Notes: generated by a model from the letters alone, not told the origin. Positions 18,095 through 27,685 are shown, counted from the first letter of the stretch. The stretch: DNA of 64,000 nt from Hyphomicrobiales bacterium (GCA_027483895.1 JAIXTP010000002.1:62001-126000), one strand, 5' to 3'. Made by a program: numbers and translations.

Positions 18095-19324
18095 ATGGAT
18101 TATCAGTCCTATTTCAGCGACGCGCTGTCGGCGCTGCACTCGGAACGGCGCTATCGCGTCTTCGCGGACATCGAACGCGTCGTGGGTCGCTACCCGCATG
18201 CGATCCGCCACACGCCCGCGGGCCCGCAGGACATCGTCCTGTGGTGCTCGAACGACTATCTCGGCATGGGCCACCATCCGAAGGTCGTCGAGGCGATGGT
18301 CGAGACGGCCCGCAGCATGGGCGCGGGCGCGGGCGGCACGCGCAACATTTCCGGCACGCACCATCCGATGGTGGAGCTCGAACACGAGCTCGCCGACCTG
18401 CACGGCAAGGAAGCCGCACTCGTCTTCACGTCCGGCTACGTCTCGAACCAGACCGGCATCTCGACGATCGCCAAGCTGATCCCGGACGTGCTGATCCTGT
18501 CGGACGCGCTGAACCACAATTCGATGATCGAGGGCGTCCGCCAGTCGGGCGCCGAGCGGCGCATCTTCCGCCACAACGATCTCGACCATCTCGAAGACCT
18601 GCTGAAGGCCGCGGGCAAGGAGCGCCCGAAGCTGATCGTCTTCGAGAGCGTCTATTCGATGGACGGCGACATCGGCCCGATCGGCCGCATCTGCGATCTC
18701 GCCGAGCGTTACGGCGCGATGACCTATATCGACGAAGTGCATGCGGTGGGCCTCTACGGCCCTCGCGGCGCGGGCGTCGCGGAGCGCGACGGCGAGATGG
18801 GCCGCATCGACGTGATCGAGGGCACGCTGGGCAAGGCCTTCGGATGCCTCGGCGGCTACATCGCCTCGACCCTTCCGGTCGTCGACGCGGTGCGCTCCTA
18901 TGCGCCGGGCTTCATCTTCACCACCGCGCTGCCGCCGGCGATCGCCGCCGCGGCCTGCGCCTCCGTCCGTCACCTGAAATCCTCCGGCGAGGAACGCGCC
19001 CGTCATCAGGAGCGCGTCGCGCGCACCAAGGCGAAGATCGCCGCCGCGGGCCTGCCGCAGCTCGAGACGCCGACGCATATCGTGCCGGTGATGGTCGGCG
19101 ACGCCGAACTGTGCAAGGCGGCGTCGGACCGTCTGCTGGAGAAGCACGGCATCTACATCCAGCCGATCAACTATCCCACGGTTCCGCGCGGCACCGAGCG
19201 TCTGCGCATCACGCCGAGCCCGCATCACGACGACGGCCTGATCGACGCGCTGGTCACGGCGCTCGACGAAGTGTGGACCCATCTCGGGATCCGGCGCGCG
19301 GGCCGGCTCATCGCCGCCGAGTGA
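18095..19324 (+). CDS. hemA: 5-aminolevulinate synthase
   Basis: Condenses glycine and succinyl-CoA to 5-aminolevulinate, the C4 route of tetrapyrrole synthesis found in alphaproteobacteria and mitochondria. It has 409 aa. The PLP enzyme motifs are visible: [16 protein letters not shown] (substrate loop), [12 protein letters not shown] (Asp/His cofactor contacts) and [17 protein letters not shown] with the Schiff-base Lys. The start [11 protein letters not shown] at 18095 matches the family. The long open frame upstream is non-coding leader. The product feeds haem for the cytochromes and haemoglobin in the window. Confidence 0.98.
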   Translation: MDYQSYFSDALSALHSERRYRVFADIERVVGRYPHAIRHTPAGPQDIVLWCSNDYLGMGHHPKVVEAMVETARSMGAGAGGTRNISGTHHPMVELEHELADLHGKEAALVFTSGYVSNQTGISTIAKLIPDVLILSDALNHNSMIEGVRQSGAERRIFRHNDLDHLEDLLKAAGKERPKLIVFESVYSMDGDIGPIGRICDLAERYGAMTYIDEVHAVGLYGPRGAGVAERDGEMGRIDVIEGTLGKAFGCLGGYIASTLPVVDAVRSYAPGFIFTTALPPAIAAAACASVRHLKSSGEERARHQERVARTKAKIAAAGLPQLETPTHIVPVMVGDAELCKAASDRLLEKHGIYIQPINYPTVPRGTERLRITPSPHHDDGLIDALVTALDEVWTHLGIRRAGRLIAAE

Positions 19325-19472
19325 CGCTTCGGCCCGCGGCGGCGGGATCTCCGGTCCCGCCCCGTCCTTTATCGTTCCGCCCCGGCTTTCGAGGGTTGCG
19401 CCCCCGCACCCTCTGTGGCATTGAAGCGCCGCTTCGAGGACCCGCCCGCTTCCAGCGGGATCGGCGCGTCCT

Positions 19473-19547
<75 letters not shown>

Positions 19548-19594
19548 TTTCCCGAAGCCCTCCAGCCTCGCCTCCGATCCGCGCCGCGGGACCG

Positions 19595-19631
19595 CAAAAA
19601 CGAAAAACCCGGCGACCTTTCGATCGCCGGG
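19595..19631 (-). terminator. Rho-independent terminator of the autotransporter gene
   Basis: 8-bp perfect stem CCCGGCGA (19608-19615) and TCGCCGGG (19624-19631). Read on the minus strand it is followed by a T-rich tract (two T5 runs within 19596-19607), 25 bp beyond the stop of the minus-strand gene. Confidence 0.88.
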
Positions 19632-19656
19632 CTCGTCGTCTTCGCCGAAGGCGGGA

Positions 19657-21657
19657 TCAGAACGAGATCTGGTAGCCCGCCATCGCGGACAGCGAGGGCT
19701 CCGCCGAATAGGCTTGGCTGCGGATGCCGACATTGCCGGTCAGTCGCTGGTTCTTCTCGACCTGATAGTGAAGGCCGACCGAGCCGAAGCCGCGGGTGCG
19801 GCTTCCGGAGCCGCCCGTCGAGACCGAGAAGGTCTCGAGTCCCGAGATCGAGGACGTGCCGCTCTGATCGTTCGCGTCGCGGCGGACGTCGTATTCGACG
19901 CCGGCGCCCAGCTGGTAGCCGATCCTTTCGGTGAGCATTCCCCCGAGGCGCATTCCCGTCACGGCCGTCGTGAGGCGCTGGTGATGGGCCTTGAAGGAGA
20001 GAGGATAATCGACCGATCCGCTGACCGTGGACTCGTCATAGGCGCCGCGCGAGGCATCGGCATGACGCAGGCCGACATAAGGCGTCGCGAGCATCCCGCC
20101 CGACAGCGCGAAGCCGTAGCCCAGCTCGCCCGAGACGAGATAGGCGCTGAGGCCGGCCTTCCCCGAACCCGACTCCGTATTCAGCGAAGTGCTGCCGCTC
20201 CGCGTGATCGTCGCATCTCCGTTCTGAAACGCCCCGATCACCTTGCCCTGCAGTCCCGTGCCGTCGCGGTTACTGGAATAGCCGACGAAGCCGCCGAACA
20301 TCGGGCGTTCGTCCGAGAAGCTGATGCCGGTCGGCTCCCGCTCGCCGACGCGATGATCGATGAAGCCGCCGACGCGGATTTCGTCGGTCAGCCGATAGGC
20401 CGCGGTCAGCAGGCCCCCGCCCTCGTTCATCCCGTCGGAGGCCGTGTAGCGGGCCTGAAAGGACACGCAGTAGCCGAGGCGATCGAAGGTCCGGCAATCA
20501 TGACCGGAGGCGTTCGCGAGGCCGGTGAGACGGCGGTTGAGAACGCCGACGACGCGTTCGGCGACGGCTTTGACCGCGTCCAGGGTATAATCCGCGTCGG
20601 GGCCGTTCGAGGTGACGACGAGATCCCAGATCCAGTTCACCGAGTCGACCAGTTCGAGCGACCAGCTGTATCCGAGGGTCGTGCCGGTCACCCGATCGTT
20701 GACGACGCCCGTCAGATAGGTGCGCTCGATGCCCTGCAGGACCGACGAATAGGTCGCTCCGGTCAACGTCGAAGCCGCGACGCCCGTGACCCCGCCCGCA
20801 TAGATGCCGAAGGTCATCTGCCCCGGAGCCGAGGCCCAGCCGGAGTCGAGCGTGTAGACCAGCTGTCCGTAGCTCGAGGTGCTGCGGATGATCACATTGT
20901 AGTTCGTCGGCAGGAAGCCCGTATATTTGACGGCCGATCCTCCCGCCCCCTGCGCGTTGTTCAGCGTCGTGATCGTTCCGCCGTTCGCGATGTCGTATAC
21001 GGTTCCGCTGAGCGTCCCCTCGTTGGTGATCGTATCGATCACATAGCCCGAGAGCGGCGTATTGCGGGTTCCCGTCTGCCAGCCGTTGCCGATCGCCGCG
21101 TCGCTCGCGTCGCCGTTGGCCGGGCCGCTGATCTGGCCGCCGGAATAGTTGATGAAGGCGACGTCCGATGCGCCCCAGTTCGCGACGCCGAAGTCGCCGC
21201 CCGAATAAAGGGCCCGGATGATCGCGTAGTTATAGAGGGTCACCCCGACGCCGGAATTGACGCCGACGCCGTACCAGGCCGCCTCGATCACCGCCGTCCG
21301 GTTCGTCGAGGAACCGTTGTAGATGGTGAGATTGTCGGCATCGCCGTTGATGCCGTAGCCCTGCGGATAGCCGCCGCTGATGGTCCCGAAATTGTAGATC
21401 GTGACGGGCCCGCCGCTCGAAGTCGTCGCGCGCACGCCGTTCGAATACCCGGTCGTGACGGAAATCGTCCCGTCGTTCGTCAGAATGTCGCCGTCCGACA
21501 GATTGACCGTGTTGGTCTCCGTCGACGAGGAGGAGACCGTGACGTCCGCGGCCCGCGCCGCCTGAATGCCCAGCGCCAGAAACGACGTGATCAAAGCTGC
21601 GGCGGAGACAGAAGTCGTCACCTTTTTTCTACGACGACCCAAGTTGAAATCCGCCAT
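19657..21657 (-). CDS. Autotransporter-type outer-membrane beta-barrel protein
   Basis: A 666-aa protein. Signal sequence at about 1-37 (basic RRRKK, hydrophobic AALITSFLALGI, cleavage after ARA). A Gly/Asn/Thr-rich passenger (about 38-370) has short beta-strand repeats of the NDGTISVTT and IYNFGTISGG type, as in beta-helix autotransporters. The C-terminal barrel (about 410-666) ends in the aromatic signature GYQISF for outer-membrane assembly. Two Cys (DCRTFDRLGYC) sit at the junction and could form a disulfide loop. The start at 21657 places the signal peptide correctly. It is divergent from a two-component system that may control it. Ligand unknown. Confidence 0.85.
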   Translation of the reverse strand: MADFNLGRRRKKVTTSVSAAALITSFLALGIQAARAADVTVSSSSTETNTVNLSDGDILTNDGTISVTTGYSNGVRATTSSGGPVTIYNFGTISGGYPQGYGINGDADNLTIYNGSSTNRTAVIEAAWYGVGVNSGVGVTLYNYAIIRALYSGGDFGVANWGASDVAFINYSGGQISGPANGDASDAAIGNGWQTGTRNTPLSGYVIDTITNEGTLSGTVYDIANGGTITTLNNAQGAGGSAVKYTGFLPTNYNVIIRSTSSYGQLVYTLDSGWASAPGQMTFGIYAGGVTGVAASTLTGATYSSVLQGIERTYLTGVVNDRVTGTTLGYSWSLELVDSVNWIWDLVVTSNGPDADYTLDAVKAVAERVVGVLNRRLTGLANASGHDCRTFDRLGYCVSFQARYTASDGMNEGGGLLTAAYRLTDEIRVGGFIDHRVGEREPTGISFSDERPMFGGFVGYSSNRDGTGLQGKVIGAFQNGDATITRSGSTSLNTESGSGKAGLSAYLVSGELGYGFALSGGMLATPYVGLRHADASRGAYDESTVSGSVDYPLSFKAHHQRLTTAVTGMRLGGMLTERIGYQLGAGVEYDVRRDANDQSGTSSISGLETFSVSTGGSGSRTRGFGSVGLHYQVEKNQRLTGNVGIRSQAYSAEPSLSAMAGYQISF

Positions 21658-21762
21658 GATCGTCACCCGTACTTCTGAACGCGGCTGAATGATGGAAACA
21701 CTCACTGGAACGGCCTTCACAAGCCGTGTTAACCGATTATAAATTGATCGAACGAGGCCCAA

Positions 21763-21782
21763 CTACGTACCTGAGTACGTAG
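21763..21782. promoter_or_regulatory. FixJ-like inverted repeat between autotransporter and kinase genes
   Basis: A perfect dyad of CTACGTAC and GTACGTAG separated by CTGA, in the 178-bp divergent region. Each arm reads GTACGTAG on one strand, close to half-sites described for FixJ-type LuxR-fold response regulators (GTAMGTAG). The downstream operon encodes exactly such a regulator, so auto- and cross-regulation is a good inference. Confidence 0.6.
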
Positions 21783-21835
21783 CTACTGTTGCTCCTTTTT
21801 GTTTTCATCGAACAATCAGAGCAGGCGACCGAGTC

Positions 21836-23269
21836 ATGAAAATCGACGCCTTTGCGGCCGTTCTGATGGTTTATTCACTCCTCACCATGGGGAGCATAGT
21901 TACGCTATACGTCTCATTTCGAAACGGCATGGATACGTCGGGACGTCTGTTTTTCTATTCTGAAATTCTGAAATTACCGATGATCGGCCTGATCGTGTCG
22001 GGCTCCGTATTTCCAGAATACAGAACTCTACTCGTCTTCGTTCTCGGCAACGCCGCCTATGTTCTGTCGGAAACTCTGGTGGGGCTGAGCCTTTACGTCC
22101 TCACGCGACCGATCGGCAGGGGCAGGATCCTCGGCGTGTCGGCTTGCGGTCTCGCGGTCTCGTTGTTCATCGAGTCCTTCCGATCCTCGCATCCGGACTG
22201 GCCGGTCTTGTTCTATCCGATCGTCTTTCTGGGCATCTCGAGCGCGGCCTACGCGATCTGCCGCTTCTGCAGAGACGCCGATCTGTCGAAAAACGTCTTC
22301 TGGGTCCTGCTGACCCGTCTCGAGACGATCCTGATGGTCATATGGTCCATGCGGATCGTCGCCTCTCTCATGGGCGCGCCGGTCACGCCCACGCGGGACG
22401 GCGCGCTCAACGTGGCGCTCGTCGCGGTCATGGCCGCCATCAACGTCTTCCGTTACATCTTCTACCAGTCGGTCCGGATGACATGGGTGCCCGCCGACGT
22501 CGTGCAGGAGAACATCCTCAATCGTCAGCTGGTCCGCTCGTACCGGGAGAAGAACGCCCTCCTGCACAAGCTGATGGCGGCAAACCGGGTGCTCGGCGTC
22601 AGTTCGCTCGCGAGTTCCCTTGCGCATCAGCTGAGCCAGCCGCTCACGGGCATCGCGCTGCAGACCGAAGTCGTCCGGCGCGATCTGGTCCGCGCGAAAG
22701 GCGACGAGGCGAGCATCGCGCGGCTGGACCGGATCGCCTTCGAACTGGGGAAAGTGTCGGCTCTGGTGCACAGCCTGCGCCGCCTCTTCGCCGCACCGGA
22801 CGAGCCCAAGGGCGCGTTCGACCTGAAGACCGCCTGCTCCCAGATCGTCGAACTCGCTCGTGCCTCGGAAAAGGGGAAGGGCGTCGCTCTGGCGGAGCGC
22901 TACGAGGGCGATCTGCGGATCTGCGGGGACGAGCTGCAGATCCAGCAGGTTCTCGTCAACGTGATCGACAATGCCTTGGACTCGGTGGCTTACGGCGCTC
23001 GCGGGACGCCCTCGATCGGCGTCGCGATCACGCGGTCCGACGATTCCGTCACGGTCACGGTGGAGGATTCGGGCGGAGGCATCGCTCCCGAACTCCTGCC
23101 CCGCATCTTCGAGCTTTACGAGACCACGAAATCCGACGGCCTCGGGATCGGTCTATGGCTCTGCCGGGAGATCGTCCGCAGGCACGGCGGCGAGATCACG
23201 GCGGGCGACCGGCCCGCGGGCGGCGCCGTCTTCCTCATCCGTCTTCCTGCCGGGAGGCCCGCCGCATGA
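21836..23269 (+). CDS. Membrane-bound sensor histidine kinase
   Basis: A 477-aa kinase. The N-terminal half (about 1-215) has seven or so hydrophobic segments with no large periplasmic domain, so it may sense a membrane or intramembrane signal. A helix (220-250) leads to the H-box SLASSLAHQLSQPLTGIAL with phospho-accepting His264, similar to the HExxQPL boxes of FixL/DctB kinases. N-box NVIDNALDSV, G1 VEDSGGGIAPE and G2 DGLGIGLWLCREI complete the ATPase domain. The stop overlaps the response-regulator start (ATGA). Confidence 0.93.
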   Translation: MKIDAFAAVLMVYSLLTMGSIVTLYVSFRNGMDTSGRLFFYSEILKLPMIGLIVSGSVFPEYRTLLVFVLGNAAYVLSETLVGLSLYVLTRPIGRGRILGVSACGLAVSLFIESFRSSHPDWPVLFYPIVFLGISSAAYAICRFCRDADLSKNVFWVLLTRLETILMVIWSMRIVASLMGAPVTPTRDGALNVALVAVMAAINVFRYIFYQSVRMTWVPADVVQENILNRQLVRSYREKNALLHKLMAANRVLGVSSLASSLAHQLSQPLTGIALQTEVVRRDLVRAKGDEASIARLDRIAFELGKVSALVHSLRRLFAAPDEPKGAFDLKTACSQIVELARASEKGKGVALAERYEGDLRICGDELQIQQVLVNVIDNALDSVAYGARGTPSIGVAITRSDDSVTVTVEDSGGGIAPELLPRIFELYETTKSDGLGIGLWLCREIVRRHGGEITAGDRPAGGAVFLIRLPAGRPAA

Positions 23270-23886
23270 CGAGGCCGCGGATCGCCGTCGTCGACGACGA
23301 AGAGATCATCCGGGACGGGATCGCCGCGGTCCTCTCGGACCGGCATGACGTCGCGGCGTTTCCGTCCGCCGATCTCTTCCTCGATCATCTGGATCAGGGC
23401 GCCGCGACGGATTGCCTGCTGCTCGATCTCCGGATGCCGGAGCGCGACGGAGCGTGGCTGCAGGACCGCCTGCAACAGCGGAAATTCCACGCTCCCGTGA
23501 TCTTCATGAGCGGGGACGCCCTCAAGACGGACATCATCGACGCCTGGCGCGGAGGCGCCGCGGATTTCCTCCTGAAGCCGTTCACGCCGTCGGAATTGAC
23601 CGAACTGGTCGAAAAGCACCTCGCGATGGATCGAGGAAGGGACGGCGGCACGAGCGGTCCGACGGACGCAGCCGTCCTTCCGATCACACGGCGCGAAGCG
23701 CAGGTCCTGGCGTTGATCGCCGCAGGTCTTCAGCAACATGAAATCGCGCGGGAACTCGGGCTGTCGCTGCGCACCGTGAAAATGTATCGCGCCTTTCTGA
23801 AGAACAAATTGAATTTGAATTCCATCGTGGAAGTCGCACGTTTTTATGATCGAAACAGGAACAATATTCAAAAATTGATCAGGTGA
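23266..23886 (+). CDS. FixJ/LuxR-type response regulator
   Basis: A 206-aa regulator. The REC domain (about 4-118) has acidic DDEE (10-13), phospho-acceptor Asp54 in LLLDLRMPE, Thr/Ser at MSGD and Lys in FLLKPF. The LuxR-type HTH (about 138-195) contains ITRREAQVLALIAAGLQQHE, followed by IARELGLSLRTVKMYRAFLK. It is translationally coupled to the kinase and probably binds the dyad at 21763-21782 to control the autotransporter gene and/or its own operon. Confidence 0.94.
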   Translation: MTRPRIAVVDDEEIIRDGIAAVLSDRHDVAAFPSADLFLDHLDQGAATDCLLLDLRMPERDGAWLQDRLQQRKFHAPVIFMSGDALKTDIIDAWRGGAADFLLKPFTPSELTELVEKHLAMDRGRDGGTSGPTDAAVLPITRREAQVLALIAAGLQQHEIARELGLSLRTVKMYRAFLKNKLNLNSIVEVARFYDRNRNNIQKLIR

Positions 23887-23908
23887 ACCAAAGCACGCCC
23901 GCGAATTA

Positions 23909-25162
23909 TCACGCCGTCGTCGTTCCGGTCTCTTCGGCGACCTGCTTGCCGGCCACGTAGCCGCCCGCCTGAATGCCGGAGACCACCTCGGAGACCGTCA
24001 CGCGGCCGTCGCCGTCCACGTCCCACCAGCCGACGATCCCCGCGGCGTCGGTCTGCGTATCGCCGGAAGCCTCGAGGGCCGCCTTGATGTCGGCTTCGTC
24101 GAACCAGCCCTTGTTCGCGAGGTCGTAGTCCGAAACGATCGTGCGGGCGCGGGAGACCAGTTCTATCCCGCTCGTCAGTTCGGTGACGGAGACGGACCCG
24201 TCGCCGTTCTCGTCCCAAGCGGCGAAGGCCTCGGCCCCGACGGCGGACCCGTCGGCCGCGGCCATCGCCGCGAATTCCTGCGCGTCGAGACCCGCGGATC
24301 CGTCCGCGTCGTGGCGCGCCATCAAGGCGGCCGCGAGGGCCGCCGGGTCGTCGGCCGCGGCGGTCTTCGTCTTCAGGCCCTGCAGGATTTCCGTCCGGCC
24401 GACGAGACCGTCGCCGTCGAAGTCCCATCCCGCGAGCCTCGTCCGCTCGATCCCGACCGCATCGAGCGCCTCATCCGAAAGCGTCGAAAGGTCGATCGCG
24501 CCGGTCCCCTCCGGCGCGAGCACCGCGAGCAGGGCATCGGCGAGGTCCATCTGTTCGAAGCCCGTGACCAGTTCGTCGCGGGCGACGAGGCCGTCGCCGT
24601 CGCGGTCCCACGCTTCGATGGCGGCGGCAGCGGCCGCGGGATCGCCGAGGCTCGGATCATCCGTCCAAGCCTGCGCGATGTCGGCGAGATCGATCCAACC
24701 CTTGCCGTCGCGGTCGTAGCGCGCCAGCAGTTCGTCGGCGCGCGCGCCGGCATCGAGTTGCGGCGGCGTGGGCGGCTCGGGATCGCCTTCGGGCATGTCG
24801 GGAGGCAGAGGCGCGCGCGGAACGAGATCCGCGGCCGTGACGGAGCCGCCGCGATCGACGTCCAGTTCGGCCATCATCCGGACCGCCTGATAGAGGCCGA
24901 CCGAGCGGGCCCGCGAAAAGGACGGGACCGCGGCGACTTCGAACACCGAACGTTCCACCGGAAAGGACGAGACCGGAGGATAGCCGTCGAGGCCGCCGCC
25001 CGCTTCCTGCGCCGCACGCGCGAAGACGCTCGCGAATTCCTCCGTCGCGATCGCGCCGTCATGGTCGCGGTCGAACAGTCCGAACGTGTTCCGCAGCACG
25101 GCGGGTCGATCGGTCGAGGAACTCGACATCAGATCGCGCACTGCGGAGGTCAGGAGGCTCAT
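23909..25162 (-). CDS. Multi-EF-hand protein (nine EF-hand-like loops)
   Basis: A 417-aa acidic protein with nine 12-residue EF-hand-like loops at about 31, 101, 150, 186, 247, 285, 317, 347 and 381. Most are canonical (DRDGDGLVARDE, DFDGDGLVGRTE, DENGDGSVSVTE, DVDGDGRVTVSE). Loops at 101 (DVDRGGSVTAAD), 285 (DADGSAGLDAQE) and 347 (DLANKGWFDEAD) are degenerate. No signal peptide or membrane segment is seen, so it may be cytoplasmic or exported by another route. A Pro-rich linker spans about 113-137. The start at 25162 could instead be 25186 (eight more residues). It is divergent from the cupredoxin-NirK gene, 102 bp apart. Function unknown beyond likely Ca2+ binding. Confidence 0.88.
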   Translation of the reverse strand: MSLLTSAVRDLMSSSSTDRPAVLRNTFGLFDRDHDGAIATEEFASVFARAAQEAGGGLDGYPPVSSFPVERSVFEVAAVPSFSRARSVGLYQAVRMMAELDVDRGGSVTAADLVPRAPLPPDMPEGDPEPPTPPQLDAGARADELLARYDRDGKGWIDLADIAQAWTDDPSLGDPAAAAAAIEAWDRDGDGLVARDELVTGFEQMDLADALLAVLAPEGTGAIDLSTLSDEALDAVGIERTRLAGWDFDGDGLVGRTEILQGLKTKTAAADDPAALAAALMARHDADGSAGLDAQEFAAMAAADGSAVGAEAFAAWDENGDGSVSVTELTSGIELVSRARTIVSDYDLANKGWFDEADIKAALEASGDTQTDAAGIVGWWDVDGDGRVTVSEVVSGIQAGGYVAGKQVAEETGTTTA

Positions 25163-25264
25163 GGCCCGAAAAGCAGCAAAGGCCATGCCGGCCGCAACGC
25201 CGCCGGAACCGTCGCGCCCGAACCTTCGTTCGAGGAAGGACGTCACGTTTCTCGGGAGACGGCC

Positions 25265-26650
25265 ATGGTCCTCGTCCTTCGCCTCGTCGCGCTGCTGGTT
25301 CTCGCAGGCTTCGTCCCCGAGGCGCGCGCGCAGGGTCCCGGCGATCCTTCGGCCTCCTCCCGCGTCGCGGTCCACCCGACGACGGTCTTCACGCTCCGCT
25401 CGGGCATCGCACAGGGCCGAATGGTCTATATCGGCGTGGGCGGCGACATCGAGGGCCGGGTCAATCCCGAGCTGATGGTCCATGAGGGCGAGACCGTCCA
25501 GATCAATCTGATCAACGGCGAGGGGGCGGAACACGACATGGTCGTGGACCAATACGGGGCCCGCTCGGAGCGCGTCGTCCGCCCCGGCGCCGGCACCACA
25601 TTCGCCTTCGTCGCCGACCGGACGGGGGAGTTCGTCTATTTCTGCTCCGTCGCCGGCCATCGCGAGGCCGGCATGGAAGGCCGCATCAGGGTGATGCCCG
25701 GCGGGCGGGCGGCCATGCAGTCGTCCGCGCCCGACATCGTGCGTGATCCGACGAATCTGCCGCCCCCCATCCGGGCACGCCCGCCGCAGACCGTCCGGAT
25801 CGATCTCGAGACGGTGGAGTTGCGCGGCCGGCTCGCCGACAGGACGACCTACAGCTACTGGACCTTCGACCGCACGGTGCCCGGGCCGTTCCTGCGGGTG
25901 CGCGTCGGCGACACGGTCGAAGTCCGCCTGAAGAACGCGACCGACAGCGCGACGCTTCACTCCGTCGATTTCCACGCGGCCACCGGCCCGGGCGGAGGTG
26001 CGGAATTCACGCAGACCGAGCCGGGCAAGGAGAGCACGGTGACGTTCAAGGCCTTGATTCCGGGCCTCTACGTCTATCACTGCGCGACCCCGATGGTGGC
26101 CCACCACATCACGAACGGCATGTACGGGCTCATTCTCGTCGAGCCCGAAGGCGGCCTGCCGCAGGTCGACCGCGAATTCTACGTGATGCAGGGCGAGATC
26201 TACTCGACCCGGCCCTTCGGCACGCAGGGCGACCAGGAAATGGACTACGAGAAGCTCGTCTCGGAACGGCCGGAATATTTCCTGTTCAACGGTTCGGTCG
26301 GCGCGCTCACCCGCAGCCATCCGCTCAGGGCACGGGTCGGGGAGACCATCCGGATCTTCTTCGGCGTCGGAGGCCCCAATTTCACCTCCTCCTTCCACGT
26401 CATCGGGGAGATCTTCGATCGCGTGTACCGCGACGCGAGCCTCGGCGTGCCGCCTGCGACCGGGGTGCAGACCGTCTCCGTCCCGCCCGGAGGCGCGACC
26501 ATCGTCGAGATGAAGCTCGACCGGCCGGGCCATTACACCCTCGTCGATCACGCGCTTTCACGCGCCGAGCGCGGTCTGGCGGGTCATCTCATCGTGGAAG
26601 GGCCGGACAACGACGAGGTCATGCATCCGGGCCCCGCGGGACGGCCGTAA
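25265..26650 (+). CDS. nirK: Copper nitrite reductase with extra N-terminal cupredoxin domain
   Basis: Reduces nitrite to NO in the periplasm. It has 461 aa: signal peptide 1-22 (ends ARA), an extra cupredoxin (about 35-145) with type-1 Cu ligands His90, Cys127, His132, Met137, and a two-domain NirK (about 160-450). NirK type-1 ligands are His232, Cys273, His281, Met286; type-2 ligands are His237, His272, His429; catalytic Asp235 and His378 are present. This layout is known from the Hyphomicrobium denitrificans enzyme, where the added domain is an electron entry site. The start at 25265 follows GGGAGA. No TTG-N8-CAA site was seen upstream, unlike the second nirK. Confidence 0.93.
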   Translation: MVLVLRLVALLVLAGFVPEARAQGPGDPSASSRVAVHPTTVFTLRSGIAQGRMVYIGVGGDIEGRVNPELMVHEGETVQINLINGEGAEHDMVVDQYGARSERVVRPGAGTTFAFVADRTGEFVYFCSVAGHREAGMEGRIRVMPGGRAAMQSSAPDIVRDPTNLPPPIRARPPQTVRIDLETVELRGRLADRTTYSYWTFDRTVPGPFLRVRVGDTVEVRLKNATDSATLHSVDFHAATGPGGGAEFTQTEPGKESTVTFKALIPGLYVYHCATPMVAHHITNGMYGLILVEPEGGLPQVDREFYVMQGEIYSTRPFGTQGDQEMDYEKLVSERPEYFLFNGSVGALTRSHPLRARVGETIRIFFGVGGPNFTSSFHVIGEIFDRVYRDASLGVPPATGVQTVSVPPGGATIVEMKLDRPGHYTLVDHALSRAERGLAGHLIVEGPDNDEVMHPGPAGRP

Positions 26651-26677
26651 GCCGCCGCCCCGCGTGCCGGAAGGCGG

Positions 26678-27685
26678 TCAGTTCTTGCCGGCCGCCTTGT
26701 CGGACAGGTCCTTGAGGCTCCGGCGGATCGGATCGAAGGGGCCGAATTTGTGCTGGTCCGCCGGATGATCGTCCGCAAAGGGCGGGAAGGGCATGTCCGC
26801 GGGCTTCTTCAGCCGGTCCGGGAAATCCTTGTCGAGATTCGCCTTGTGCGGACGCGGCCGGCTGTTGATGAAGGCGGCGACGTCATAGGCGTCCTCGTCG
26901 CCGATCGCGGGCCGGTCATGCGTGGTGCCGAGCGGCATGTTGTGCTTCACGAAAGCCGCGGCCGTGAGCAGCCGGTACATGCCGGCGCCGTCATTGTAGC
27001 TGTCCGGACCCCACAGCGGGGGGAACTGATAGCCGAGGCGATCGCCCTTCGTGCCGTTGCGGACGCCTTGGCCGTCGTCGCCGTGACAGGAGGCGCAGAC
27101 CTCCGCATAGACGCGCGCGCCGCGCTCGGGATCGGCCGGGCGGTTCGGCTCCTTGATCGGCTTGGTGCCCGCACCCGCCACGGAGGCGCCGACCGGCACC
27201 GCGGCCGAGGCCCATTTCATGTAGCCGAGCATCGCCTTCATCTCGACGGAGTCGAGCGGCAGCGGGCGGCCGTTCATCGAACGCTCCATGCAGCCGTTCA
27301 CCCGCTCTTCGAGCGTTGAGACCTCGTTCTCGCGGGCGCGATATTGCGGGAAAACGGCCCAGACACCGGTATAGGGCATGGCGAAAGGCTGCGTTCCCGC
27401 CTGCAGATGACAGCTCTGACAGGCGAGATTGTTGCCCGCATAGCGTTTGGCCGGGTCGGCCGCCTCCGGTCCGATATGCGCATAGGTCTGCGTGACGAGC
27501 TCGTGCCCCCGCTTGATCAGCCGCCCCTCGGGCGTATCCGCCACCGTCGAGACGTCCGGCACCGGCCATGCATCGAGATCGATCTTGGCGGGTCGAGCCG
27601 GTGCGGGAGCGTTCTGGGCATGCAACGCGACCGATCCCGCAGCCAAGGCGGCAGCCGCCGCGGCCGTGATGACGCTTCTTCTCAT
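26678..27685 (-). CDS. Dihaem cytochrome c, thiosulfate dehydrogenase (TsdA)-like
   Basis: A 335-aa periplasmic protein with signal peptide 1-23 and two haem motifs: CQSCH (89-93) and CASCH (197-201). The first domain matches TsdA: AGNNLACQSCHLQAGTQPF, then VFPQYRARENEVSTLEERVN and GCMERSMNG with Cys132 at the position of the unusual axial Cys ligand of haem 1. Met250 in KHNMPLG may ligate haem 2. TsdA converts thiosulfate to tetrathionate. Start at 27685 with GGGAG upstream. It converges with nirK across 27 bp. A different dihaem electron-transfer role remains possible. Confidence 0.82.
   Translation of the reverse strand: MRRSVITAAAAAALAAGSVALHAQNAPAPARPAKIDLDAWPVPDVSTVADTPEGRLIKRGHELVTQTYAHIGPEAADPAKRYAGNNLACQSCHLQAGTQPFAMPYTGVWAVFPQYRARENEVSTLEERVNGCMERSMNGRPLPLDSVEMKAMLGYMKWASAAVPVGASVAGAGTKPIKEPNRPADPERGARVYAEVCASCHGDDGQGVRNGTKGDRLGYQFPPLWGPDSYNDGAGMYRLLTAAAFVKHNMPLGTTHDRPAIGDEDAYDVAAFINSRPRPHKANLDKDFPDRLKKPADMPFPPFADDHPADQHKFGPFDPIRRSLKDLSDKAAGKN

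Noticed and set aside
25163-25264. FNR-type box before the cupredoxin-NirK gene
   Set aside because: No TTG-N8-CAA match is present in the 102-bp spacer.
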